Assembly (NCBI GenBank): GCA_014804795.1
Contig: JAAUZC010000015.1
Span: 71,857 to 135,856 of the forward strand
Origin: Lachnospiraceae bacterium
GTDB lineage: Bacteria > Bacillota > Clostridia > Lachnospirales > Lachnospiraceae
Reading direction: 5' to 3'
DNA: 64,000 bases
The notes below the pieces were generated by a model. The model did not search any database, was not told where the DNA came from, and was given only the letters and a program-made list of their open reading frames with translations. Position 1 is the first letter of the stretch, and each line of letters starts with the position of its first letter. This document shows positions 16,852 to 24,968 of the stretch, piece after piece. A program made the translations under genes and the position numbers.

Positions 16852-17871
16852 TTATGGCTGCTCCGCTTCGCTCCGAGCCGGTAAAATATCTGACGATATT
16901 TTACCACATTCACGCCCTCTGCACCAGACAGATTTTTTCTGCTCCCACTTTTCGTTATGCTTTTGATAAATCCATTCTGCCGCTTTCAACAGAAGATATC
17001 CTGCAAGAAACCGCCATGCCGACGATAAATATTCTTTTCTGTACCATATAATATAAACTGCAGCATATAAAAAGAGATAACTTGTCCACACCTGTACCCG
17101 CTGCATTAAGATTCCTGCCTTTCCTGCCTTCTTATATCTCTTCCAATCTGCCAAAAAAGCTTCCGCCGTAGCGTATCGTTCACTTTTCTCTCTGCTTAAG
17201 CATCGCTTTATCACACGCACCATCCCCACAGGAACGCTGCCTCTTTCCATGATATGCTCTGAATCCACCCGGGTTTTCAGCTTTTCCTCTCCCTCCGTTA
17301 TCGCGTATAACACTGCACCCAGCCCATAAATATCCGCGCGTTCATCCACAGCTTTCCCCTCCCATTGTTCCGGTGCGGCATAACCGTAAGTGCCCACTCT
17401 TTTATTCCGGTATATTTCCTCTGTCTGAAAACGCACCGCTGCCCCCACATCCACCAAACGAAGCGTTTTATCCGGCTGCACCATAATATTTTCCGGTTTC
17501 AGATCGCAGTACAACACTTTAGGATGCATGTTATGAAGCTCTCCCAGAAATTTTCCAAGCCGCACGCCCCATTCGTAAATCTGTTTTTCGGGAATCTGTC
17601 CGTGAAGCAGCAGATATTCTTTCAAATTCTGTCCCTCCACATACTCCATTACGATAACACCCATTCTGTTATCTTCCTCCCATGCATCATATACCGTCGG
17701 CAGCATCATGAAACTTTGCCGCTGCAGCACCGCTATTTCTTCTTGAAACTGCTCTGTCACCTGATCCAGAACCTTAACTGCCACCAATCGTCCCAGCCTC
17801 ATATCTTTTGCCAAATAAACTCTGCCTGTTCCGCCCTCGCCCAAAAGCTTTAATATTTTATATCTTTCCAA
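16852..17871 (-). CDS. Serine/threonine protein kinase, non-PASTA, with membrane C-terminus
   Basis: A 339-residue Hanks-type kinase. Visible: glycine loop GEGGTGRVYLA (11-21), VAVKVL with Lys33, catalytic YCDLKPEN (Asp123, Asn128), DVG (Asp141) in place of DFG, and YAAPEQW (165-170). The HRD box reads YCD, so the His and Arg are replaced, as in RD-minus kinases. After residue 240 come one or two hydrophobic segments (TSYLFLYAAVYIIW; WRFLAGYLLLKAAEW) and no PASTA domains. The start is TTG at 17871 behind a strong GGAGGG; no ATG fits. It follows the PP2C gene, its expected opposing phosphatase. The last codons lie in a palindromic DNA element (16856-16905). Confidence 0.92.
   Translation of the reverse strand: MERYKILKLLGEGGTGRVYLAKDMRLGRLVAVKVLDQVTEQFQEEIAVLQRQSFMMLPTVYDAWEEDNRMGVIVMEYVEGQNLKEYLLLHGQIPEKQIYEWGVRLGKFLGELHNMHPKVLYCDLKPENIMVQPDKTLRLVDVGAAVRFQTEEIYRNKRVGTYGYAAPEQWEGKAVDERADIYGLGAVLYAITEGEEKLKTRVDSEHIMERGSVPVGMVRVIKRCLSREKSERYATAEAFLADWKRYKKAGKAGILMQRVQVWTSYLFLYAAVYIIWYRKEYLSSAWRFLAGYLLLKAAEWIYQKHNEKWEQKKSVWCRGRECGKISSDILPARSEAEQP
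16856..16905. repeat. Palindromic element covering the 3' end of the kinase gene
   Basis: GGTAAAATATC (16880-16890) and GATATTTTACC (16895-16905) form a perfect 11-bp stem with a 4-base loop. Next to it lies a GC-rich GGCT...AGCC block with the internal repeat CTCCGCTTCGCTCCG. Together they encode the final residues ISSDILPARSEAEQP of the kinase, as if an element had been inserted and extended the frame. Confidence 0.6.
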
Positions 17872-17889
17872 CCGGATGCCCTCCTGACT

Positions 17890-18627
17890 TCAATCCTCTC
17901 TTTTCACGATCACTGCGGCCTGATTGTCCCTCTCCCCGCGCACTCTTCCTTCCTGTCCCAGCTTCCGCAGCCTTTTCTTTAACTGTATCCCGCTCAATTT
18001 ATTTCTATCTCTCAAAACCCCTTTTCTTCCGAAACTCTCTGCCAGCTCTTCCTCCTTTAATGTCCGCCAGAACCCATCGCTGCAAAGCAGCAGATTTTCC
18101 CCTTTTCGGAGCCAGCCATGCCTTTTTAACACATTCTGCCATGGGAAACTGCCGATACACCGATACAATGCCCGACCTCCATAACTGTCATCCCTTGTCA
18201 GCCTTTTACACTTTTTCCCTATTCTGTAAGCTCTGCTGTCGCCCACATGAAAGATCAGATATTTTACAAAAAGCCTTCTGTCCTGCAACAGCACCATCGT
18301 CATCGTTGTTCCCAGTTTGATGCCATACTCTTTCCCATAGCACTGCAGATATCTGTTGCAGTCATAGAGCATACGAATGCAATCTTTTTCTATCCGCCTT
18401 CTGCCATATCTCTTTTTCCGGTGCTTTAAATAAGCGCCATAAAACCAGTTTCGTATCCGCATCGTGACATAACTGCTTGCATACTCCCCCGCTTTTAAAC
18501 CGCCTATCCCATCGCATACAACAACAAGCGCATCCTCGTTCTTTCCGGCCGCAACGACTTCCAGAACAAGCGCATCCTGCTGCACGGGCGTAAAATCCCC
18601 CTTGTCAAAATAAAATGATGAAACCAT
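17890..18627 (-). CDS. PP2C-family protein Ser/Thr phosphatase
   Basis: A 245-residue PPM/PP2C phosphatase, the usual reverser of Hanks-type kinases. The metal-site motifs are VVVCDGIGGLKAGE, IFHVGDSRAYRIG, LLLCSDGFW and RDNQAAVIV, each supplying an Asp. The N-terminus is divergent. AAAGGAAAAT precedes ATG 18627, and a near-consensus promoter lies at 18716-18743. The kinase begins 18 bases downstream of the stop, then ispG and polC follow at short distances, so this promoter may feed all four. Confidence 0.9.
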   Translation of the reverse strand: MVSSFYFDKGDFTPVQQDALVLEVVAAGKNEDALVVVCDGIGGLKAGEYASSYVTMRIRNWFYGAYLKHRKKRYGRRRIEKDCIRMLYDCNRYLQCYGKEYGIKLGTTMTMVLLQDRRLFVKYLIFHVGDSRAYRIGKKCKRLTRDDSYGGRALYRCIGSFPWQNVLKRHGWLRKGENLLLCSDGFWRTLKEEELAESFGRKGVLRDRNKLSGIQLKKRLRKLGQEGRVRGERDNQAAVIVKRED

Positions 18628-18715
18628 ATTTTCCTTTCCGGTTCATTGGAATTCAAGATGAAAAATATTAAATAATAGAATAAATCTCAGATAAAACAGA
18701 TTTTTAGATAAATAA

Positions 18716-18743
18716 ATTATAGCATAAGCTAAGAAAATTACAA
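18716..18743 (-). promoter_or_regulatory. SigA-type promoter of the PP2C-kinase(-ispG-polC) transcript
   Basis: Minus strand TTGTAA (18743-18738), 16-base spacer, perfect TATAAT (18721-18716), leaving a leader of about 80 bases before 18627. Confidence 0.72.
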
Positions 18744-18765
18744 GAAAAAAATCCCGGCATAGGCA

Positions 18766-20964
18766 TCAAACCATAACTCTAAACAGTCTCCCGCCCATCC
18801 TGCTGAGAATTTCATTCGTAATCGTTCCGGTATTCTCCGCCAGTTCATACGCTGTAATTTCCTGATTGCCGTCTTTCCCTATTATCGTGGCGATCCCGCC
18901 CGCTTTTACGCCGGATATGTCTGTAACATCCACAATCGTCTGATCCATGCAGATACGCCCCAAAACAGGCGCACTCTTCCCATGAATAAGTACCCTTCCA
19001 TTCCCCCCGGAAAGGCTTCGCGGCAGCCCGTCCGCATATCCAATCGCAAGAACCGCTATTTTCCGGTCTTCTTCCGCAACATAGGTGAAGCCATATCCAA
19101 CACTTTCTCCCTGAAATACTTCTTTTACGGCAGTTATTCTTGCCCGCAGGGAAAGCACAGGAAAAAATGCTGACATATCCGTTTTCCGGTCGCTGAGCAG
19201 TCCGTACAGGGCAATTCCCACTCTGACATAATCTCCGCCCAGTTCCGGATAGTTGATAAGCCCGTAGCTCGCCAACAGATGGGTTTTCAGGCCAAAATAT
19301 CCTCTCTTTTGGACTTTCTCTGTCACTTTATGAAAAAGTCTCGCCTGTTCTTTCGTAAATGCCATATCTTCCGGATTTCTTGTCTCATCTGCACATAAAT
19401 GGGTATAGATTCCCTCTATCTCCAGATTTTTCAATTGAAATATCCTACAGATTTCCTTATCCCTTTCGGCCCGCTCCCCAAGCCTGTGCATTCCGGTATC
19501 AATCTTCACATGAACCTTCATTTTCTTGCCGTAACCGTTCAGCATCCTTCCATATGCATAATCTACCACTGTCTGCGTCAGACGATACTTTCGCAGCAAC
19601 GGAAAATCTTTCGGGTATGTATATCCCAATATTAAAATATCACCTGTTATTCCATTTTTTCGTAAATTTACGCCCTCCTCCACACAGGCGACACAAAAAT
19701 TTTGAATTCCCATTTGATTCAATTCCCCTGCGATCAGATTTGCACCATGTCCGTAGGCATCTGCCTTAACTGCGGGCATAAGCTGCTGTCCGGGTGAGAG
19801 ACAGTTCTGCAGCATCTCCACATTTTTTACAAGATTTTCCCGGCTCAATTCTATCCATGCTCTTCCTTTTGCAAAACTTTGTTTTTCTCCTCCAAAAGCA
19901 GAAAAATGCACAGACACCCTGTTTCCAATCACACCGGCCACGCCTGACGCCGCACAGACAGTCAGATAATGTATCCATGAATTTTCCACAAATAAACTTT
20001 CCAAATGCAGCACTTTTGCCGCTCCCCTTATCAAAACAATGCAGAACGGATGAATGATATAGATCCACGTGGAGATGCTACGCAGGCTTTTCACCGGCGT
20101 TTTTTCTATAGATAACAATAATTGAAACAGAAAGAACATCACCGGCAGCAGCATGACATACATGCTGTCATGTCTTTGCAGATGAAACCGGCGCAGCACA
20201 AGCCCTTCCGCCACCATCAAAGCAAGGGAAACCACAAATCCTGCCGCATACACGATTAGAAAATTGTTTGATTCATTCCAAATATGTTTTGTATGCTTTA
20301 TTCTTTTGCATTTTTTTCCTGTCAGAGTATTTGTTCTACTGTACGCTTCCGCACCCATCACCAAAAAAACCGGTGCATAGAACAAACTGTTTCTTGTATA
20401 AGAAGAAACCGAAAAAAGCATGTCATACATCTTTTCAAGAAAAGGAAACTGCACTGTCAGACCATAGTAGCTGTCTCCGAACAGCCCGATCATATATAAA
20501 ACAAAAACCATTCCTGTCAATATTCCAAAGGGCATATAACTGCCCAGAAGCCAGACAATTACCATGCCTAATATCGCAGCGGGCAGATACCACAGATGAT
20601 AAAATGTCCCGTCCACAAAAAGCATCCGAAAAAAACTGCCGATGGATACTTCTTTAAACTGTTCTGCATACAGATTGACCGGCAGATAGAGAAAAATTGC
20701 TGTCACATATAATAACATGTGTTTTTCAACAGAATGCACAAGCGGTCTTCTGTCCATAGAATGTCCAAACAGATATTGCGGCAATAAAAAATATCCTGTT
20801 GTCATAAAAAAAGAGGGCACAGCTATTCTGGCAATGACTCCGGTAAAAATAAAGTCTGCCTCCATGCCAAAAGAAGCAAGCGGCGATGTATGAATTGCCA
20901 CCACCAAAAACGCTGCTATTATTCTAAAATAATCCAATCCGCCAAGCTGTTTTTTCTGTATCAT
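18766..20964 (-). CDS. vanT: VanT-type membrane serine/alanine racemase
   Basis: A 732-residue fusion of an N-terminal acyltransferase-3-like membrane domain (about ten spans, residues 1-355, starting GGLDYFRIIAAFLVVAIHT) and a C-terminal PLP alanine-racemase fold. AVKADAYGHG carries the PLP Lys (Lys400), and GYGFTY the second catalytic Tyr. Alr enzymes have Tyr in the C-terminal T-I-x-Y-E motif; here it reads TITNEIL, i.e. Asn717. A Tyr-to-Asn change at this site is known from VanT serine racemases and favours L-Ser to D-Ser conversion. ATG 20964 has GGAG seven bases upstream; a GTG at 20988 overlaps the vanG stop. It lies directly behind the VanG-type ligase, which would use the D-Ser. Confidence 0.92.
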   Translation of the reverse strand: MIQKKQLGGLDYFRIIAAFLVVAIHTSPLASFGMEADFIFTGVIARIAVPSFFMTTGYFLLPQYLFGHSMDRRPLVHSVEKHMLLYVTAIFLYLPVNLYAEQFKEVSIGSFFRMLFVDGTFYHLWYLPAAILGMVIVWLLGSYMPFGILTGMVFVLYMIGLFGDSYYGLTVQFPFLEKMYDMLFSVSSYTRNSLFYAPVFLVMGAEAYSRTNTLTGKKCKRIKHTKHIWNESNNFLIVYAAGFVVSLALMVAEGLVLRRFHLQRHDSMYVMLLPVMFFLFQLLLSIEKTPVKSLRSISTWIYIIHPFCIVLIRGAAKVLHLESLFVENSWIHYLTVCAASGVAGVIGNRVSVHFSAFGGEKQSFAKGRAWIELSRENLVKNVEMLQNCLSPGQQLMPAVKADAYGHGANLIAGELNQMGIQNFCVACVEEGVNLRKNGITGDILILGYTYPKDFPLLRKYRLTQTVVDYAYGRMLNGYGKKMKVHVKIDTGMHRLGERAERDKEICRIFQLKNLEIEGIYTHLCADETRNPEDMAFTKEQARLFHKVTEKVQKRGYFGLKTHLLASYGLINYPELGGDYVRVGIALYGLLSDRKTDMSAFFPVLSLRARITAVKEVFQGESVGYGFTYVAEEDRKIAVLAIGYADGLPRSLSGGNGRVLIHGKSAPVLGRICMDQTIVDVTDISGVKAGGIATIIGKDGNQEITAYELAENTGTITNEILSRMGGRLFRVMV

Positions 20965-20984
20965 TTTACCACTCCATAATCCTG

Positions 20985-22034
20985 TCACAGTGTTTCTTCC
21001 AAAATAATTGAGATGATCCGCTCAAATGAAATTCCCGCCGCTTTCATCATATTCGGAAAACGACTGTGCGCCGTAAACCCGGGAATCGTATTTACTTCAT
21101 TAAATACAATCTCCCCCTCCTCGGATAAAAACATATCCACCCGCGCAAAATTCCGGCAATCCAATGCCTTATAAATTATTTTAGCCGTCCTTTTTACCTT
21201 CTCCGCCGTCTCCTTTGAAATCCGCGCCGGCACATGAATGGCGGAAGTCTTCAATGTATATTTCTCTGTAAAATCAAAGAACCCCTCAGACAGCTCAATC
21301 TCATCCACTTCCCCGATTGTCAGCTTCTCCGTCCCCAAAACGGCACATCCCACTTCAAATCCGGAAATACATTCCTCTATCACAATCTTTTCATCATAAG
21401 CAAAAGCCAGTTCCATTGCTGCAAGAAGTTTCTCCTTATTGACAACCTTTGTAATGCCATAAGACGAGCCGGCTTTTACAGGTTTTACAAAAAGCGGATA
21501 ACCGATCTGCTCCGCCTGCCTGAAAACAATCCCCGTATCTGTGTCCTTTCCATGCACATACGATACCGGCACGCGCACCCCCGCTTCCTTTGCCAGCCTG
21601 TGCGCCCTGTCCTTGTCCATACACAAAGCGGAGGAAAGTACGCCACATCCCGCCACCGGAATCCCCGCCAGCTCAAACATGCCCTGTACCGTCCCATCCT
21701 CACCGTTTTTTCCATGCAAAACAGGAAACGCGGCATCTATCCCGATACGTTCCGTACCGGTTCCCCGGAGTAACAGGAGACTGTGGTCGCTTCGATCAAG
21801 CGATATTGTCACCGGAACACAATTTCCATCCGCGCACCAGCTGTCATCCCTAATCTTCTCCACATCCCCCGTATAATAAAACCAGTCCCCGGTATGAGTA
21901 ATGCCAATAGGCACCGGTTCATACTTTTTTCTGTCCATACAACTTATCACTGCCGCGGCAGACTGTAACGAAACACCATATTCCGGTGAACAGCCGCCGA
22001 AAAGTACCGCTATCTTTTTTATTTGTTCTTTCAT
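20985..22034 (-). CDS. vanG: VanG-type D-alanine--D-serine ligase
   Basis: A 349-residue ATP-grasp D-Ala-D-X ligase. The N-terminal IAVLFGGCSPEYGVSLQSA, middle VFPVLHGKNGEDGTVQGMFE, CMDKDRAHRLAKEAG, KPVKAGSSYGITKV, GFEVGCAVLG and VDEIELSEGFFDFTEKYTLK segments match the VanG branch closely as I remember it; FFDFTEKYTLKTS with the EKY triad fits D-Ser rather than D-lactate ligases. The C-terminal FNEVNTIPGFT binds metal and product. It would make D-Ala-D-Ser for peptidoglycan precursors. The partner racemase gene follows immediately. No VanXY-type peptidase or VanRS two-component system is present in the window. RBS AAGGAGATTTT lies before ATG 22034. Confidence 0.93.
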   Translation of the reverse strand: MKEQIKKIAVLFGGCSPEYGVSLQSAAAVISCMDRKKYEPVPIGITHTGDWFYYTGDVEKIRDDSWCADGNCVPVTISLDRSDHSLLLLRGTGTERIGIDAAFPVLHGKNGEDGTVQGMFELAGIPVAGCGVLSSALCMDKDRAHRLAKEAGVRVPVSYVHGKDTDTGIVFRQAEQIGYPLFVKPVKAGSSYGITKVVNKEKLLAAMELAFAYDEKIVIEECISGFEVGCAVLGTEKLTIGEVDEIELSEGFFDFTEKYTLKTSAIHVPARISKETAEKVKRTAKIIYKALDCRNFARVDMFLSEEGEIVFNEVNTIPGFTAHSRFPNMMKAAGISFERIISIILEETL

Positions 22035-22110
22035 ACAAAATCTCCTTTTTAAATCAATCGGGAACGCTTATCACCTGCCGGATATCATTTTGCACAGAAT
22101 AAAGAGTTCG

Positions 22111-22170
22111 TTTGCGGACCGCAAAAGCAACAAGCTCCCGTCTGACAATTATTCTATCAGACAAGAGCTT
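22111..22170 (-). promoter_or_regulatory. Two inverted repeats in the vanG leader (possible operator/attenuator)
   Basis: TTTGCGGACCGCAAA (22111-22125) is a 7+7 palindrome. Next to it AAGCTC-N2-GTCTGA (22132-22145) pairs with TCAGAC-N2-GAGCTT (22157-22170), a 12-pair stem with a 2x2 internal loop. A T-run follows the hairpin only on the plus strand. On the minus strand both would be transcribed ahead of vanG. Confidence 0.45.
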
Positions 22171-22280
22171 TTTATGCTTTAACGCTACCTTAGTATCTTA
22201 CTAACATTCCTATAAGACAATATTAATTTTTCTTTAAGCTTTCAAATAATGCGGTCCCCTCATAAATCTTTTCGGTAATC

Positions 22281-22309
22281 TTGTTCTCCAAAAAAGAATA
22301 TGCTATACT
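22281..22309 (+). promoter_or_regulatory. SigA-type promoter of the GH25 lysozyme gene
   Basis: TTGTTC, 17-base spacer, TATACT; transcript start near 22316, leader of about 80 bases, then AAAGGAG before ATG 22396. Confidence 0.75.
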
Positions 22310-22395
22310 CATTTTTGCCGGTTGAAAAGATACAAACACGATACAAAATAAGTTCAATATAATAACATACTTTTTTCTACATAAAGGAGATTTAC

Positions 22396-23949
22396 ATGAC
22401 CAAATACAAAAGACTTCCCGTTTTCATAAAAACAACTTTTGCACTGTTTTTAGCTGTGACAGTTTCTCTTATGTCGACCATCTCAGTCAATGCCGCTGCT
22501 CTCGGCATCGACGTATCAAAATATCAGGGTTCCATCGATTGGGGAGCAGTCCCTGCTTCCGGCGTTTCCTATGCTTTTATTAAAGTCGGCAGCACCAAAA
22601 GCGGCATAGATCCCGCTTTTGCCTCCAATGTGGCAGGGGCGCAGGCCGCAGGCATCAGAACCGGCGTATATATCTACTCCTATGCTGCCAGTGTGGAGGC
22701 CGCTATGTACGAAGCTGATCTCGTCCTGCAGTGGATCGAGGGCTATAACATCAACTTCCCTATAGCCTTTGATATCGAAGACGACATACAGAAAGGGCTG
22801 GATGCCAATACCGTCACCGCCATGTGCAACGCTTTTTGCGATGTGATTGCTTCCGCGGGCTATCATCCCCTTGTTTATACCGGTGCCGACTTCTACCGCA
22901 GACATATGACATCCGACCTGCGCTATGACATATGGATCGCTCAATACGGCAGTGCCTGTGAAATCCCGGGACATGCTGTCTGGCAGGCGTCCTACCAGGG
23001 TTCTGTAGCGGGCGTCGCCGGTAATGTAGATATCAATTATATGTATAAAGATTATCACAACCTGATCATTCCCGTCGGCTTTGCACAGCGCGGCGAATAT
23101 ACCTGTTTCTATAATAACTACCGTATTCAGTTCGGCTGGGTTGATTATAATAACATGCGTTATCATATGGATGCCCGGGGACACATGGATACAGGCTGGT
23201 TTTCCGATGAATCCGGCACTTACTATCTTGCCGATGATGGCCATGCCCTTGTGGGACAAAATCAGATCGGTGAAGACCGCTATTACTTTGATGAGACGGG
23301 ATGTGTGAGGTGCGGCTGGATCACTGTCAACGACGGCTGGTATTACTATGACGGAAGCAACGGCTGCCGCATGGTGACAGGTTGGTATAACGATGAGACC
23401 GGCAGGCACTATCTGCTCCCCGCAGACGGCCATATGGTTACAGGCTGTCAGAATATTGACAATGCGAATTATTACTTTGATGAAAATGGTGTAATGCAAA
23501 CAGGTATGATCCAAATCGGTGACGGCATTTTCTACTTTGATCCCGGCACGGGCATGCAGCAGACAGGCTTCATCGGCGATATCACAAACTGCTATTACTT
23601 CAATACAACAGACGGACGGATGCTGACAGGTGTCCAGACCATCGATGGACAGGTTTATGATTTCGATCAGGATGGTAAGCTGTTGGCAGGCTGGCAGACA
23701 ATCGGGGAATCAAACTTCTACTTTAATCCCGCTGACGGCACTATGGTAACAGGTCTGATCCAGGGACTTGACGGTATCTATGGCACTTCCCAACAGGACG
23801 GACACCAACTTATCGGTGAAGCTGCTGTTATCGATAATGTGCTCAGATGCTTCGACGAAAACGGAAGAATGGTCGCAGATGCACCCTATATTATCGGCGA
23901 TATCACCTATATCTGCGATACAGACGGTGTGGCTGTTGCTCTTCCTTAA
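22396..23949 (+). CDS. Secreted GH25 lysozyme with choline-binding-type repeats
   Basis: A 517-residue exported muramidase. A signal peptide (basic MTKYKR, hydrophobic FALFLAVTVSLMSTI, cleavage after VNAA) leads into a GH25 domain (about 35-225) with LGIDVSKYQGSIDW (catalytic Asp), FAFIKV-like YAFIKVG, IAFDIEDD (catalytic Asp-x-Glu) and a Trp-rich end. Residues about 230-517 are tandem aromatic repeats of the cell-wall/choline-binding type (GWYYYDGSNGCRMVTGW, YYFDENGVMQTG), about twelve units, with a less regular end. It likely cleaves peptidoglycan at the cell surface in growth or autolysis. It is divergent from vanG and its stop overlaps by four bases the stop of the convergent cyclase gene. 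Confidence 0.95.
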   Translation: MTKYKRLPVFIKTTFALFLAVTVSLMSTISVNAAALGIDVSKYQGSIDWGAVPASGVSYAFIKVGSTKSGIDPAFASNVAGAQAAGIRTGVYIYSYAASVEAAMYEADLVLQWIEGYNINFPIAFDIEDDIQKGLDANTVTAMCNAFCDVIASAGYHPLVYTGADFYRRHMTSDLRYDIWIAQYGSACEIPGHAVWQASYQGSVAGVAGNVDINYMYKDYHNLIIPVGFAQRGEYTCFYNNYRIQFGWVDYNNMRYHMDARGHMDTGWFSDESGTYYLADDGHALVGQNQIGEDRYYFDETGCVRCGWITVNDGWYYYDGSNGCRMVTGWYNDETGRHYLLPADGHMVTGCQNIDNANYYFDENGVMQTGMIQIGDGIFYFDPGTGMQQTGFIGDITNCYYFNTTDGRMLTGVQTIDGQVYDFDQDGKLLAGWQTIGESNFYFNPADGTMVTGLIQGLDGIYGTSQQDGHQLIGEAAVIDNVLRCFDENGRMVADAPYIIGDITYICDTDGVAVALP

Positions 23950-24878
23950 ACCCCCTGTTTCTCACACAACTGTTCGTTCTTTTCATCGGCCCAGACAACT
24001 CTGTTCCTGCCAAATCTCTTTGCATCATACAGCATGTTGTCTGCAATATTCAGGAAAAAGTCATAGTGGTTTTCCTGCTGGGGAAGGATCGTAGCGCCGC
24101 CGATACTGACCGTGACCCACTCGGATACACTTGCAGATGCCGCATGGGGAATATGGAGATCTTCTATCGCCTGTCGGACATTTATCATATGTTCAAACGA
24201 TGTTTCCGCATTATCGCCTATCATAAATGCCACAAATTCCTCTCCCCCATAGCGCGCAAAAAAGTCTGTGCTGCGCTGCAGATAGGCAGAGGCCGTTTTT
24301 GCCACGGCAGCAATGACCTTATCTCCTGCCGGATGCCCAAATGTATCGTTAAACGCCTTAAAATGGTCAATATCAAACATACAGACAGAAAACGGAACCT
24401 GCAGACGCATAGCCTCATTCCATTTAATGACACTGTAGCGATCATGCTGCCGCCTGTTCGCCACTCCGGTCAACTGATCGATCCTGGATTGATGCTCCAC
24501 CTGCCTTCGATAGTTATACAATTTGATATGTGTATTGACTCTCGCCTTTACAATGAGCGGATGAAACGGCTTCGTAATATAATCAACCGCCCCCAGAGTA
24601 AGCCCGTACTGCTCATTCTGCACATCCGAAAGGCTGGTGATCAAAATGACAGGAACACTCTGCGTAATGATCTCCTCCTGCAGCTTTTTAAGCAGGGTAA
24701 AGCCATCCATCCCCGGCATGATCACATCTAACAAAATCAGAGAAAAATTTTCCGTTCCTGCATAACGCAGCCCTTCTTTGGCTGTTTCCGCAATAGTTAC
24801 CTCATAACTCTCCTCCAGAATATCTTTTAATTGTGCCGAATGCAGACGACTGTCGTCGATAATCAGTATTTTTTCCAT
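23946..24878 (-). CDS. Response regulator-type diguanylate cyclase (REC-GGDEF)
   Basis: A 310-residue PleD/WspR-like protein. The receiver (residues 1-118) has Asp8-Asp9, the phospho-acceptor Asp51 in LLDVIMPGMDG, Thr/Ser switch and Lys in ITKPF. The GGDEF domain (about 140-300) shows DQLTGVANRR, FDIDHFKAFND and the active-site YGGEEF. RSTD sits five residues before GGEEF, so the inhibitory c-di-GMP I-site is intact. It should make c-di-GMP on phosphorylation; the PilZ protein at 63.1 kb is a possible receptor in the same window. No histidine kinase is adjacent. RBS AAGGAG before ATG 24878. Confidence 0.95.
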   Translation of the reverse strand: MEKILIIDDSRLHSAQLKDILEESYEVTIAETAKEGLRYAGTENFSLILLDVIMPGMDGFTLLKKLQEEIITQSVPVILITSLSDVQNEQYGLTLGAVDYITKPFHPLIVKARVNTHIKLYNYRRQVEHQSRIDQLTGVANRRQHDRYSVIKWNEAMRLQVPFSVCMFDIDHFKAFNDTFGHPAGDKVIAAVAKTASAYLQRSTDFFARYGGEEFVAFMIGDNAETSFEHMINVRQAIEDLHIPHAASASVSEWVTVSIGGATILPQQENHYDFFLNIADNMLYDAKRFGRNRVVWADEKNEQLCEKQGV

Positions 24879-24891
24879 GCTTCTCCTTATT

Positions 24892-24914
24892 CCAAAGGCT
24901 TATAGGCCCTTTGG
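24892..24914 (-). other. Hairpin directly upstream of the diguanylate cyclase RBS
   Basis: CCAAAGG and CCTTTGG form a 7-bp stem with a 9-base loop, ending a few bases before the RBS of the cyclase gene. It could influence initiation or end the rseP transcript; no U-tract follows. Confidence 0.35.
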
Positions 24915-24968
24915 ATCATACGCCCTTTTCCTTTGTTTTTCACTAAATATATTTTGTCAGGCCTTACA

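Larger units (their letters stand above)
22035..22395. other. Divergent intergenic region between vanG and the GH25 gene
   Basis: The 361-base gap separates two divergent genes. It holds a GH25 promoter (22281-22309), a strong hairpin and a palindrome on the vanG side (22111-22170), and a weak minus-strand promoter candidate TTGTCT-N17-GATACT further upstream of those. That would give vanG a structured leader. No small ORF with a ribosome site is apparent. Confidence 0.5.

Noticed and set aside
18744-18765. T-rich stretch after vanT as a terminator
   Set aside because: A run of T is present on the minus strand but no convincing stem precedes it.
22516-23514. Open frame on the minus strand opposite the GH25 gene
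   Set aside because: Shadow of the repeat-rich plus-strand gene; His/Ile-rich with no start signal.
23847-24731. Open frame on the plus strand opposite the diguanylate cyclase
   Set aside because: Arises from the complementary strand of the GGDEF gene; no domain or start signal.
16852-24878. The vanGT block as a complete mobile resistance island
   Set aside because: No integrase, transposase, attachment repeats or vanXY/vanRS genes are visible.
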